A stretch of DNA of 64,000 nucleotides from Neobacillus vireti (GTDB lineage: Bacteria; Bacillota; Bacilli; Bacillales; Cytobacillaceae). The DNA lies in the NCBI RefSeq assembly GCF_001026695.1, contig NZ_LDNB01000014.1, forward strand, positions 158,184-222,183, written 5' to 3'. Position 1 is the stretch's first letter. Each line of letters opens with the position of its first letter. The notes beneath the pieces are model-generated. The model searched no databases. It was not told where the DNA came from and saw only the letters and a program-made list of their open reading frames with translations. The translations under genes were made by a program, and so were the position numbers. Below are positions 17,701-24,815 of the stretch, one piece after another.

Positions 17701-18959
17701 GGACAATCCATGAAATGAGAGAAGCAAGAGATGTCAGAATGGGGATGTATGGCCATAGCAATCAGCCGTCCCATCATATCGCCTACATGTATGATTACGC
17801 TGGACAGCCATGGAAGACACAGGAAAAGGTCCGCGAAGCCCTTGATCGACTTTACATTGGCAGTGAAATCGGCCAAGGCTATTCCGGAGATGAAGATAAC
17901 GGTGAAATGTCCGCCTGGTATATCTTAAGCGCGATGGGATTCTATCCGCTTAAAATGGGTACACCTGAATATGCGATTGGCGCGCCGTTATTTAAGAAGG
18001 CAACCATCCATCTGGAAAATGGAAAATCAATTGTCATTAACGCTCCAAATAATAGCAAAGAAAACAAATATGTTCAGAGTATGAAGATTAATGGAAAGCC
18101 ATATACCAAAACATCGATATTACATGCAGATATTGCCAATGGTGCGGTAATTGATTTTGAAATGGGCTCTAAGCCATCTAAATGGGGCAGCGGGGATCAG
18201 GATCTCCCGCAATCGATTACTCCGGGGTCTACTGATGGGACATCTTTGTCTCCACTGCCATTACGAGATGTAACAGATCGTTTAGTTGCAGCGGATAAAG
18301 GAGCTGTTACCGTAAGTGATGAGGGGAATGGACAATTATTATTTGATAACACATCAAACACTCAATTATCTTTGAAGAGTAAAACCCCATCGATTGTGTA
18401 TCAATTTAAGGAAGGCAAACAAAACGTAAAAATGTATACGCTGACTTCTTCAAAAGCATCACAGAATGAGGATCCAAAATCTTGGGTATTAAAAGGTTCA
18501 AATGATGGGAAGAGTTGGAGCGTCCTTGATCAAAGAAAAAATGAAACGTTCCAATGGCGTCAATATACAAGGGCCTTTACGATTCAACATCCAGGGAAGT
18601 ATTCACAGTATAAGCTCGAAATAACAGAAAATGGCGGAGCAGAGGTTACCACTTTAGCAGAGCTTGAGCTCCTAGGCTATGATGATGTAACCAATAGCTA
18701 TCAGGCCGTGAATGAACTAATGGAACAATTTAAACAGTCCAAAGACTTAACAGGTCCAATGGCTGTACAATTGACCAACAGTTTAACCACATCGCTTGAT
18801 CATTTCAAAAAGGAGCATAAGGATCAGGCAATTAAGCATCTGGAAGATTTCTTGAAGCACCTTAATAATAAAGGTTTACAGGACCGAATTTCTCCAAAGG
18901 CAAAAGCGGCCCTATCTGCCGATGCGAATCAACTGATTGTATTACTATCAAGAGATTAA
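14724..18959 (+). CDS. Secreted GH92 alpha-mannosidase with flanking galactose-binding-like domains
   Basis: A 1411-residue exported enzyme. A Sec signal peptide (residues 1-33, ending V-L-A-A-S) is followed by an F5/8C-type carbohydrate-binding domain (about 90-230), a second beta-sandwich region (235-400), the GH92 catalytic region (about 405-1150), a second F5/8C domain (about 1190-1330) and a helical C-terminus. GH92 hallmarks are N-G-F-W-D-T-Y-R-T-A-W-P, Y-R-D-G-G-W-I-A-R-W-S-S-P-G and G-Y-S-G-D-E-D-N-G-E-M-S-A-W-Y; family members are calcium-dependent exo-alpha-mannosidases. No LPXTG or SLH anchor is seen, so it is either released or held by its binding domains. It probably trims mannan or N-glycans outside the cell and feeds the upstream transporter. 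AAAGGAGG precedes the ATG. Confidence 0.92.
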   Translation: MKKVALKRIISSIVSLAVLAAVPVIQKPSVLAASSASTTSANTEFFSSFEKNDPQLNWTNTVETDANGKKMSSGIDGNVKRDLILGDITDKVVQVTASANNPPNEIDSKLIDGDPTTKWLAFEPTANIVLKLSEPVAVVKYALTSANDAKGRDPKNWTLYGSLDGTNWTAVDTREGEDFKDRFQRNMYDLKNTTKYLYYKFDITKNAGDSITQLAEIALSDGIEVPPPPPGDMKSAIGKGPSSSYTAKTNVGWTGLGALNYSGTHLLDGRAYSYNKLYDADILVTPETELSYFIAPEFTDKNHNDYSSTYVSVDLAFSDGTYLHDLKAVDQYGVGLNPKDQGDSKYLYVNQWNVIRAKIGSVAAGKTIKRILVAYDNPKGPGAFRGSIDDIKITGKPVHKTYGSPIDYVNILRGTQSNGSFSRGNNFPAVAVPHGFNFWTPTTNAGSSWIYQYHESNNANNLPQIQAFSVSHEPSPWMGDRQTFQVMPSASTAATPSANRTSRALEFNHANEIAQPHYYSVKFENGIRTEMTPTDHAAMFKFTFTGATSNLIFDNVDNNGGLTIDANTGEITGYSDVKSGLSTGATRLFVYAAFDKPVIKSGKLTGENRNNVTGYVRFDTTKAEDKVVTMKIATSLISVEQAKKNLEQEIGLTDTFDGLKEKAKTEWNKKLGIIEVEGASEDQLVTLYSNLYRLFLYPNSAFENVGTTTAPVYKYASPYSAATGQNTATTTGAKIVDGKTYVNNGFWDTYRTAWPAYSLLTPKIAGELIDGFVQQYRDGGWIARWSSPGFANLMPGTSSDVAFADAYLKGVTNFDVQSFYQSAIRNAEAVSPNAGTGRKGLTTSIFDGFTNTGTGEGLAWAMDGYINDFGIANLAKALNEKGDKKDPYYANYAADYQYFLNRAQNYVHMFNPSIGFFNGRTANGAWRSTPGNFNPAAWGNDYTETNAWNMAFHVPQDGQGLANLYGGKEELAAKLDQFFSTPETGLFPGSYGGTIHEMREARDVRMGMYGHSNQPSHHIAYMYDYAGQPWKTQEKVREALDRLYIGSEIGQGYSGDEDNGEMSAWYILSAMGFYPLKMGTPEYAIGAPLFKKATIHLENGKSIVINAPNNSKENKYVQSMKINGKPYTKTSILHADIANGAVIDFEMGSKPSKWGSGDQDLPQSITPGSTDGTSLSPLPLRDVTDRLVAADKGAVTVSDEGNGQLLFDNTSNTQLSLKSKTPSIVYQFKEGKQNVKMYTLTSSKASQNEDPKSWVLKGSNDGKSWSVLDQRKNETFQWRQYTRAFTIQHPGKYSQYKLEITENGGAEVTTLAELELLGYDDVTNSYQAVNELMEQFKQSKDLTGPMAVQLTNSLTTSLDHFKKEHKDQAIKHLEDFLKHLNNKGLQDRISPKAKAALSADANQLIVLLSRD

Positions 18960-18997
18960 GTGATTAGATTTTGAAAAAATAAAATCGCAGTACCTGA

Positions 18998-19044
18998 CCA
19001 TGAATGTCGTAGGGGGTCATCTACTCCTATGGCATTCTGGTTTT
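18998..19044 (+). terminator. Terminator of the mannosidase operon
   Basis: A stem of about 15 bp (CCATGAATGTCGTAGG against CCTATGGCATTCTGG, one bulged T and G-T pairs) is followed by TTTT. It separates the mannosidase from the ROK regulator. Confidence 0.7.
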
Positions 19045-19191
19045 AAAAATCTCTAAGGTTTGCGGTCATAGAAGTTTGAAAGATAAAATGCTAGGTAAAA
19101 ACGCTGGGATAATTGGTGCCGGATAGTTTGTCATATGATTTTTTAAATAAAATTAATTCATGTACATAATCTGTTAGGCGGGGTATTTTGT

Positions 19192-20391
19192 ATGAAAGAA
19201 TATGTAGAGCAAAACCTTACGAAAAAGATGAATTCAATAAAAGTCCTTGATTTTATTCGGAAAAAGGGCCGGATTACGAAAGCTGAACTAGCTGATGAGA
19301 CAAAATTAACGTTTGCGGCGATTTCAAATATTATCAATGGGTTAATCAAGAACGGCATGATTAAGGAATGCGGCGAGGGACTGTCAAGCGGCGGCAGAAA
19401 GCCGATTCTATATGAATTGAATTCGGAAGCCTTGTATGTAATGGGAATCGATATTACCGTTGATGAAAAGGTTAGGTTTGGTTTATTTACCTTTAATACC
19501 GTACTGGTTAGTGAATTATGCCTGGATTCTCCGGTCATAAAAGGGCCAGATGAATACATCGAGATTATCAAAAAAGGAATAATGGAGCTAATTGAGCAGG
19601 AAGGTATTGACTATCAAAAAATTGTCGGGATTGGGGTTTCAATCCCGGGGCCGATTAACTCGATAACCGGTGAGGTCGTCTCACCACCCAATTTACCCCT
19701 ATGGAGACAAGTTCCCTTAAAGAAAATTTTAGAAAAAGAATTTCAGATCCCCATCAAAATTGAAAAAGACGCCAATCTATCGGCACTGGGCGAAAAGTGG
19801 TTTGGGGCAGGGAGAGAGGCTGAAAACCTAGTCTACCTGTTTGTCGGTGAAGGGATTGGCAGCGGCGTGATCTTAAATGGAACGCTGATTACTAATAAAG
19901 GGTTTGGGATTGGTGAAATCGGCCACTGTACCATCGATAGCTTTGGGCCTCGCTGTAATTGCGGAAATTACGGGTGCTTGGAATTAAAAGCCTCTGGCCT
20001 TGCCATCGTGAAGAAGGTGAAGGAAGGATTACAACTAGGTAATAAAACAAGTTATCATTATCCCGCTATTGAACAAATTTCGTTTTCTCACATATTAGAA
20101 GCAATAGAAGTGAAAGATCGGTTTACCATCGAAGTGGTCGAAGAAGCAGCGAACTATCTTGGGATTGGCCTAACAAATGTGATCAATTATTTTAATCCAG
20201 ACCTGATTATTATTGGCGGGAAACTTCCCGAGAAATATGAAAAAATGATCGAACTATCAGCCAACATTGCTAGAAGTCGCGCCATCGAAGTATTTCAAAA
20301 AGACCTAACCATCATCCCAGGCAGCCTAAAAGAAAAATCAACCATAATGGGCGCAGCCGCTTTAATATTAGAGGATATTTTTAGAAACTAG
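19192..20391 (+). CDS. ROK-family transcriptional regulator (XylR/NagC-like)
   Basis: A 399-residue protein with an N-terminal winged helix-turn-helix (about 15-75; R-I-T-K-A-E-L-A-D-E-T-K-L-T) and a ROK sugar-kinase-like domain. The zinc site C-N-C-G-N-Y-G-C-L-E near residue 262 and the ATP-site-like G-E-G-I-G-S-G-V near 221 are present. ROK regulators bind sugars and release DNA. Directly downstream of the mannosidase operon but after a terminator, it is the likely local repressor (inference). Confidence 0.88.
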   Translation: MKEYVEQNLTKKMNSIKVLDFIRKKGRITKAELADETKLTFAAISNIINGLIKNGMIKECGEGLSSGGRKPILYELNSEALYVMGIDITVDEKVRFGLFTFNTVLVSELCLDSPVIKGPDEYIEIIKKGIMELIEQEGIDYQKIVGIGVSIPGPINSITGEVVSPPNLPLWRQVPLKKILEKEFQIPIKIEKDANLSALGEKWFGAGREAENLVYLFVGEGIGSGVILNGTLITNKGFGIGEIGHCTIDSFGPRCNCGNYGCLELKASGLAIVKKVKEGLQLGNKTSYHYPAIEQISFSHILEAIEVKDRFTIEVVEEAANYLGIGLTNVINYFNPDLIIIGGKLPEKYEKMIELSANIARSRAIEVFQKDLTIIPGSLKEKSTIMGAAALILEDIFRN

Positions 20392-20411
20392 GGACGAGGA
20401 GACTCGCCCCA
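20391..20411. repeat. Dispersed palindrome, variant
   Basis: GGGACGAGGAGACTCGCCCC begins just past the ROK stop codon and is a variant of the dispersed family. Confidence 0.5.
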
Positions 20412-20417
20412 ATTTTT

Positions 20418-20441
20418 GTGCCCATCCAGGCGATCTTTTCC
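20418..20441. repeat. Single degenerate copy of the 52-bp repeat core
   Basis: GTGCCCATCCAGGCGATC followed by TTTTCC differs at only a few positions from the repeat core GTGCCCGTCCGGACGATT + TTTCC of the array at 7053-7395. It shows the unit also exists as an isolated copy 13 kb away. Confidence 0.55.
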
Positions 20442-20442
20442 T

Positions 20443-20586
20443 TTACAATACTGTTTCTACTTCAGATTCATGGACTAATTCTATGTTAAATTTATTGCCA
20501 TTCTCCCTAATTTCCCAATACCCGGAGGTGTACTTATAAATAACTGTATAAAGCTTCCCATTGTAATGCACTTCTTCTAATTCCAA
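20443..20586 (-). CDS. Small protein of unknown function (47 residues)
   Basis: Forty-seven codons from a TTG at 20586 to TAA. The protein begins M-E-L-E-E-V-H-Y-N-G-K-L-Y and contains Y-K-Y-T-S-G-Y-W-E-I-R-E-N-G and E-L-V-H-E-S-E-V, a compact beta-strand-rich pattern that I associate with small hypothetical proteins of Bacillus; no database was checked. AGGGTG lies 7 bases before the TTG; a GTG at 20595 in the same frame is an alternative. Confidence 0.55.
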   Translation of the reverse strand: MELEEVHYNGKLYTVIYKYTSGYWEIRENGNKFNIELVHESEVETVL

Positions 20587-20683
20587 AACAATCACCCTAT
20601 CTATAAAAAATGAGTGATACCATGTATATTCCGTATTAACGTGTTTATTCCAAATACTAGTTTTCTTCCCATAAGTATTTCAG

Positions 20684-20712
20684 TTGACGAATATTCTTGT
20701 GTAATATATTAT
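20684..20712 (+). promoter_or_regulatory. SigA promoter of the azoreductase gene
   Basis: TTGACG (20684-20689) and TATTAT (20707-20712) are 17 bases apart. The start of transcription should fall about 42 bases before the ATG. Confidence 0.65.
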
Positions 20713-20761
20713 TAATTCGAGATATTCACATCAAAGATAAACAAAAGGAGATTTTAATATA

Positions 20762-21394
20762 ATGAACATCTTAGTAGTAAAAGCAAATAACCGTCCAGCT
20801 TCAGAAGCTGTATCAAGTAAAATGTATGAAACTTTCATGGAGAACTTAGAAGGTGTGAACGTAACAACTTACGATGTGTTTGCGGAAGACATGCCTTACT
20901 TTGGTCAAGATTTATTCAATGCTTTTGGTAAAATGCAATCAGGTGAAGAGTTGAATGACGTTGAACAACGGATTTTAGCAGCTAAACAAAAAGCAATGGA
21001 CGCTTTAACAGCAGCAGATGTGGTTGTTTTTGCATTCCCATTATGGAACTTAACAATCCCTGCTAAATTACAAACGTTCATCGACTATGTATATGCTGCA
21101 GGTTTTACCTTTAAATATGACGAAAATGGCCAAATGGTCAGCCTAATGACTGATAAAAAAGCCGTTATTTTAAGTGCACGCGGTGGTATTTACTCTACAC
21201 CAGAGGCAGCACCAATGGAAATGGCTGCAACCTACATTAAAAATGTTGTTGGCGGCGTATTCGGGATGGAAATCGTTGATGAAGTTATTATCGAAGGTCA
21301 TGCTGCAGCGCCAGCACAAGCTGAAACCATCATTGCAGATGGTTTAGCAAAAGTAGCAGAAGTTGCAAAAAGCTTTTCCGCAGTTGCAGTTTAA
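20762..21394 (+). CDS. azoR: FMN-dependent NADH azoreductase
   Basis: A 210-residue flavodoxin-fold enzyme of the AzoR/AcpD family, which uses NADH to reduce azo bonds and quinones in two-electron steps. Features are the N-terminal strand I-L-V-V-K-A-N-N-R-P, P-L-W-N-L-T-I-P-A-K-L-Q near residue 100, F-K-Y near 118 and the A-R-G-G-I-Y phosphate/isoalloxazine motif near 140. AAAGGAG precedes the ATG. It stands alone between a promoter and a strong terminator; homologues in B. subtilis respond to quinone or thiol stress. Confidence 0.88.
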   Translation: MNILVVKANNRPASEAVSSKMYETFMENLEGVNVTTYDVFAEDMPYFGQDLFNAFGKMQSGEELNDVEQRILAAKQKAMDALTAADVVVFAFPLWNLTIPAKLQTFIDYVYAAGFTFKYDENGQMVSLMTDKKAVILSARGGIYSTPEAAPMEMAATYIKNVVGGVFGMEIVDEVIIEGHAAAPAQAETIIADGLAKVAEVAKSFSAVAV

Positions 21395-21406
21395 GTAAGA
21401 GTCATA

Positions 21407-21460
21407 AAAAGGGGCCAGTCCTCCGCTGCTTTTAAGCAGAGGGGAACTGGTCCCTTTTTT
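21407..21460 (+). terminator. Terminator of azoR
   Basis: A long stem built from GGGGCCAGT/ACTGGTCCC and CTGC/GCAG, with a TTTTAA loop, is followed by TTTTTT. Confidence 0.9.
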
Positions 21461-21554
21461 CGCTTGGTCCAAAATTTTGTCGAAGACCAATCGACAAAAA
21501 AATGATTAAGTTTAGCGGTAATATTCAAAAATTTCCGAATTGATGTTTACCAAA

Positions 21555-21583
21555 TTGCAAATAAAGGTATATGTCTATATACC
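21555..21583 (+). promoter_or_regulatory. Putative promoter and palindrome before the amino-acid ABC operon
   Basis: TTGCAA (21555-21560) and TATACC (21578-21583) are 17 bases apart. The right part is covered by a perfect palindrome GGTATATGTCTATATACC (21566-21583), which would place a repressor over the -10 box. Confidence 0.45.
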
Positions 21584-21683
21584 TGTTAATTGTTTTTCAA
21601 TTCAAAAGGGTCGTAATTTGGTGGCAAAAGACAATTCGACAGGCCGCATACATAATAAAAAAACAACAGGAAGGAGGATTGGC

Positions 21684-22412
21684 GTGATTCGTTTTGATTC
21701 TGTTAACAAATATTTCGGGAACTTTCATGTTCTCAAAAATATTAATCTAGAAATTAATAAAGGGGAGGTAGTCGTTGTCATCGGACCTTCTGGATCAGGG
21801 AAAAGCACGCTGCTTCGCTGTATTAACCGGCTCGAAACAATCACGGACGGAGAATTAACCGTTAACGATTTGAAAGTGAATGATAAAAAGACGGATATCA
21901 ATCAGTTAAGGCGAAATATTGGAATGGTATTTCAGCATTTTCACTTATATCCACATAAGACCGTTCTTGAAAACATTACGACGGCACCCATAAAGGTATT
22001 AAAACAATCGAAAGAGGAAGCGGAGAAAGTAGCCAGATCCTATCTTGAAAAAGTAGGAATACCAGAAAAGGCAAACTCCTATCCAGCTCAGTTGTCAGGG
22101 GGCCAGCAGCAAAGAGTTGCGATTGCAAGAGGTCTTGCGATGAAACCGGAAATCATCCTGTTTGATGAGCCTACTTCTGCTCTAGATCCGGAAATGATTG
22201 GTGAAGTGCTGGATGTTATGAAAGCATTGGCGAAAGAAGGGATGACGATGGTTGTCGTTACCCATGAAATGGGATTTGCGAGAGAAGTTGCTGATCGCAT
22301 CATATTCATGGATCAAGGGCAAATTCTTGAACAGGGAAAACCGGCTGATTTTTACGCGAATCCAAAAGAAGAAAGAGCGCGCCTATTTCTCAGCCGTATC
22401 TTAAATCATTAA
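21684..22412 (+). CDS. glnQ: Glutamine-type amino-acid ABC transporter ATPase
   Basis: A 242-residue PAAT-family ATPase. Walker A is [10 protein letters not shown] near residue 34, signature L-S-G-G-Q-Q-Q-R near 135, Walker [14 protein letters not shown] near 155, and [10 protein letters not shown] follows. The frame is open back to 21540, but the GTG at 21684 has AAGGAGG seven bases upstream and gives the usual family length. It is first of four genes (glnQ, binding protein, two permeases). Confidence 0.9.
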   Translation: MIRFDSVNKYFGNFHVLKNINLEINKGEVVVVIGPSGSGKSTLLRCINRLETITDGELTVNDLKVNDKKTDINQLRRNIGMVFQHFHLYPHKTVLENITTAPIKVLKQSKEEAEKVARSYLEKVGIPEKANSYPAQLSGGQQQRVAIARGLAMKPEIILFDEPTSALDPEMIGEVLDVMKALAKEGMTMVVVTHEMGFAREVADRIIFMDQGQILEQGKPADFYANPKEERARLFLSRILNH

Positions 22413-22429
22413 AAACTAGGGGGATTACT

Positions 22430-23245
22430 ATGTTTAAGAGTAAAACTAGTAAGATTGCGGGAGTTCTCTTATTATCGGCTTCCATGCTGCTTTCAGCGTG
22501 TGGCAAAGGGGGAGATAAAGAAACGTCAGGTTCAGCAAAAAATGCTTTGGAGCAAATTAAATCAAAAGACAAAATTGTCATCGGTGTAAAGTATGATACA
22601 AGATTATTTGGACTTAAAAACCCATCTACCGGTGAAGTAGAAGGTTTTGATATTGATATTTCAAAAGAGCTGGCAAAGGACCTTGTTGGGGACGCGAAAA
22701 AGGTTGAGTTTAAAGAGGTTACATCCAAAACCCGTATCCCAATGTTAAACAATGGCGATATTGATGCAATCGTCGCAACGATGACGATTTCAGAAGAACG
22801 TAAAAAAGAAGCTGATTTCTCAGATGTTTACTTTGATGCCGGACAATCACTGCTTGTCAAAAAGGGAAGCCCAATCAAAGGACTTGAAGATTTGAAAAAG
22901 GGTACGAAGGTTCTTGCGGTTAAAGGCTCAACATCGGCGATAAATATCAGTCAAAAAGCTCCAGACACTACTGTATTAGAATTTGAAAACTATACCGAAG
23001 CCTTTACAGCATTGAAAGCTGGCAAGGGCGATGCCTTAACGACAGATGATTCCATTCTTTATGGAATGGTTGACCAAGATTCAAACTATGAGCTCGTCGG
23101 TGGTACTTTTACAGATGAACCTTACGGAATTGCGGTTAAAAAAGGAAATGAAGAATTAGTCGACGCGATTAATAGCGCTTTGAAAAAGATGAAAGAGAAC
23201 GGAAAGTACGATGAAATTCACAAAAAATGGATTAGATCCAACTAA
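22430..23245 (+). CDS. glnH: Glutamine/amino-acid-binding lipoprotein of ABC transporter
   Basis: A 271-residue SBP_bac_3 protein. The lipobox L-L-S-A-C puts the acylated Cys near residue 24. Family features are I-V-I-G-V-K-Y-D-T-R-L-F-G near 50, V-E-G-F-D-I-D-I-S-K-E-L near 70, and A-T-M-T-I-S-E-E-R near 120. Gene order matches glnQHMP; the exact amino acid is not certain (glutamine or glutamate is likely). Confidence 0.88.
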   Translation: MFKSKTSKIAGVLLLSASMLLSACGKGGDKETSGSAKNALEQIKSKDKIVIGVKYDTRLFGLKNPSTGEVEGFDIDISKELAKDLVGDAKKVEFKEVTSKTRIPMLNNGDIDAIVATMTISEERKKEADFSDVYFDAGQSLLVKKGSPIKGLEDLKKGTKVLAVKGSTSAINISQKAPDTTVLEFENYTEAFTALKAGKGDALTTDDSILYGMVDQDSNYELVGGTFTDEPYGIAVKKGNEELVDAINSALKKMKENGKYDEIHKKWIRSN

Positions 23246-23259
23246 CAGCTACTGATATC

Positions 23260-23284
23260 GGGATGAGCAGACCATGCTCATTCC
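23260..23284 (+). terminator. Intercistronic hairpin after the amino-acid-binding protein gene
   Basis: GGGATGAGCA pairs with TGCTCATTCC (one G-T pair) around five bases. There is no T-run, so it more likely stabilises the upstream message than terminates. Confidence 0.6.
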
Positions 23285-23317
23285 TTGCCACTTCTTAAAA
23301 AAAGGAGGGAGATCTTT

Positions 23318-23971
23318 TTGCTTGATTTTTCAATACTGCTCAATAACTTGGATACATATTTAGAAGGATTTAAAAATACCGTGCTGGCTAGTATCATTGC
23401 CTTGCTTGGAAGCTTTATTATTGGCGTGATAGTAGCAGTTATGAGAATCGCGCCTATTAAACCTTTAAATTGGATTGGCAGCGCATATGTTGAGTTTATC
23501 AGAAATATTCCTCTTCTCGTCATAGCCTTCTTCTTTTATTACGGTCTTCCTGCAATCGGTGTTACGTTACCCGCATTTGTGGCAGGTACGATCGCCCTTG
23601 CCATTTATACGGCTTCATTTATTGCGGAAGCGATTCGTGCTGGAATACAATCTGTACCGAAAGGGCAAATGGAGGCAGCAAGATCATCAGGTCTCACTTA
23701 TTTGCAGACGATGAGGACCATTATTTTGCCGCAAGCTATTAAAATAGTCATTCCACCAATTGGCAACCAGTTTATTAATCTTGTAAAAAACTCAGCTATT
23801 TTGGGAATGATCGCTGGTTTAGATTTAATGTACTTCGGTGACCTTGTTTCCTCCCGTACCTTCGTTACATTTCCTGTATATATTTTTGTAGCGATGTTTT
23901 ATCTTGTTCTAACAATACCATTAAGTCTAGGCGTTGGTTATTTGGAAAGACGCTTGGCTAGAAGCAATTAA
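23318..23971 (+). CDS. glnM: Amino-acid ABC transporter permease
   Basis: A 217-residue HisM-type permease with five helices; the conserved loop reads Q-M-E-A-A-R-S-S-G-L-T near residue 115, and F-I-R-N-I-P-L-L-V is near 62. TTG at 23318 is chosen because AAGGAGGG ends 8 bases before it; earlier starts would place this site inside the gene. The neighbouring permease begins 12 bases after its stop. Confidence 0.85.
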   Translation: MLDFSILLNNLDTYLEGFKNTVLASIIALLGSFIIGVIVAVMRIAPIKPLNWIGSAYVEFIRNIPLLVIAFFFYYGLPAIGVTLPAFVAGTIALAIYTASFIAEAIRAGIQSVPKGQMEAARSSGLTYLQTMRTIILPQAIKIVIPPIGNQFINLVKNSAILGMIAGLDLMYFGDLVSSRTFVTFPVYIFVAMFYLVLTIPLSLGVGYLERRLARSN

Positions 23972-23983
23972 GGAGGGGGAATT

Positions 23984-24634
23984 ATGGATATTGCAGGAGC
24001 TCTCTCATTCGATCATTTAAAATTCCTCGCTGCTGGGTTTAAGGTGACGCTTTATATTGCCTTTATTTCTATTATATTAAGCTTTATTATTGGAGTCGTA
24101 TTTGGGACGTTACGTTATGCGAAAATTCCGTTCCTATCGAAGGTCGTGGCAGTGATTGTTGAAACGATTCGGAATCTGCCGCTGTTGCTCATCATTTTCT
24201 TTACCTATTTTGCCCTGCCAGAAGTGGGACTAAAGCTAAGCCCCTCGACTGCGGCGATAGCGGCATTGACTGTGTTTGAATCGGCGATGCTCGCTGAGAT
24301 TGTAAGAAGCGGCTTGAATTCCATCGATAAAGGACAAAAAGAAGCAGCCCGTTCTTCAGGGTTAACGTATATCCAAACATTATGGACGGTTGTCATGCCA
24401 CAAGCACTTCGGCGAATGGTACCTCCGATTGTCAGCCAATTTATCTCGTTATTGAAGGACACTTCATTGTGCGTAGTGATTGCTTTACCGGAATTCATGC
24501 ACAATGCCCAAATCATCTATGCCCAAAACATAAATTACATTTTTCCAATCTTTGCTGTCGTTGTATTCATGTACTTTATCGTCAACTATTGTTTATCATT
24601 AATCGCACGCAGGCTAGAAAACAGGCAAGCATAG
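23984..24634 (+). CDS. glnP: Amino-acid ABC transporter permease
   Basis: A 216-residue HisQ/GlnP-type permease. The conserved loop Q-K-E-A-A-R-S-S-G-L-T-Y is near residue 118 and E-T-I-R-N-L-P-L-L near 55. AAGGAGGGGG precedes the ATG. It closes the operon; a palindromic element follows directly after the stop. Confidence 0.87.
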   Translation: MDIAGALSFDHLKFLAAGFKVTLYIAFISIILSFIIGVVFGTLRYAKIPFLSKVVAVIVETIRNLPLLLIIFFTYFALPEVGLKLSPSTAAIAALTVFESAMLAEIVRSGLNSIDKGQKEAARSSGLTYIQTLWTVVMPQALRRMVPPIVSQFISLLKDTSLCVVIALPEFMHNAQIIYAQNINYIFPIFAVVVFMYFIVNYCLSLIARRLENRQA

Positions 24635-24695
24635 GAAGCAAGGGGACGGTTCTCCTGCTTCTTTTTTCTTCAATTAAGAACCGTCCCCATGCTTC
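24635..24695 (+). terminator. Long palindromic element ending the amino-acid ABC operon
   Basis: GGAAGCAAGGGGACGGTTCT and AGAACCGTCCCC..GCTTC pair across a loop that contains CTTTTTTCTT. It lies right at the stop codon. Its GGGGACGG core relates it to the dispersed GGGAC palindromes, so it is both a repeat and a likely terminator. Confidence 0.65.
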
Positions 24696-24748
24696 TACCT
24701 TTTCCAAAACTTACCTATGGAATAGTAGCTAAATTTGAAAACCCTTTC

Positions 24749-24799
24749 TTGATTTTTATAAATAAATATTCTATACTAACACATGAAAATAATTTTCAT
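24749..24799 (+). promoter_or_regulatory. Promoter and palindromic operator of the amino-sugar PTS operon
   Basis: TTGATT (24749-24754) and TATACT (24772-24777) are 17 bases apart. Just downstream, over the expected start site, is ATGAAAATAATTTTCAT (24783-24799), a perfect 8-bp-arm palindrome. TGAAA..TTTCA symmetry is what RpiR/MurR-type regulators often bind, and one is encoded in this operon. Confidence 0.6.
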
Positions 24800-24815
24800 T
24801 TTGGAGGTTAGTTTG

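Noticed and set aside
21540..21683. Earlier start of the glnQ gene
   Set aside because: It would add 48 unrelated residues and include promoter-like and ribosome-site sequence; GTG 21684 follows AAGGAGG.
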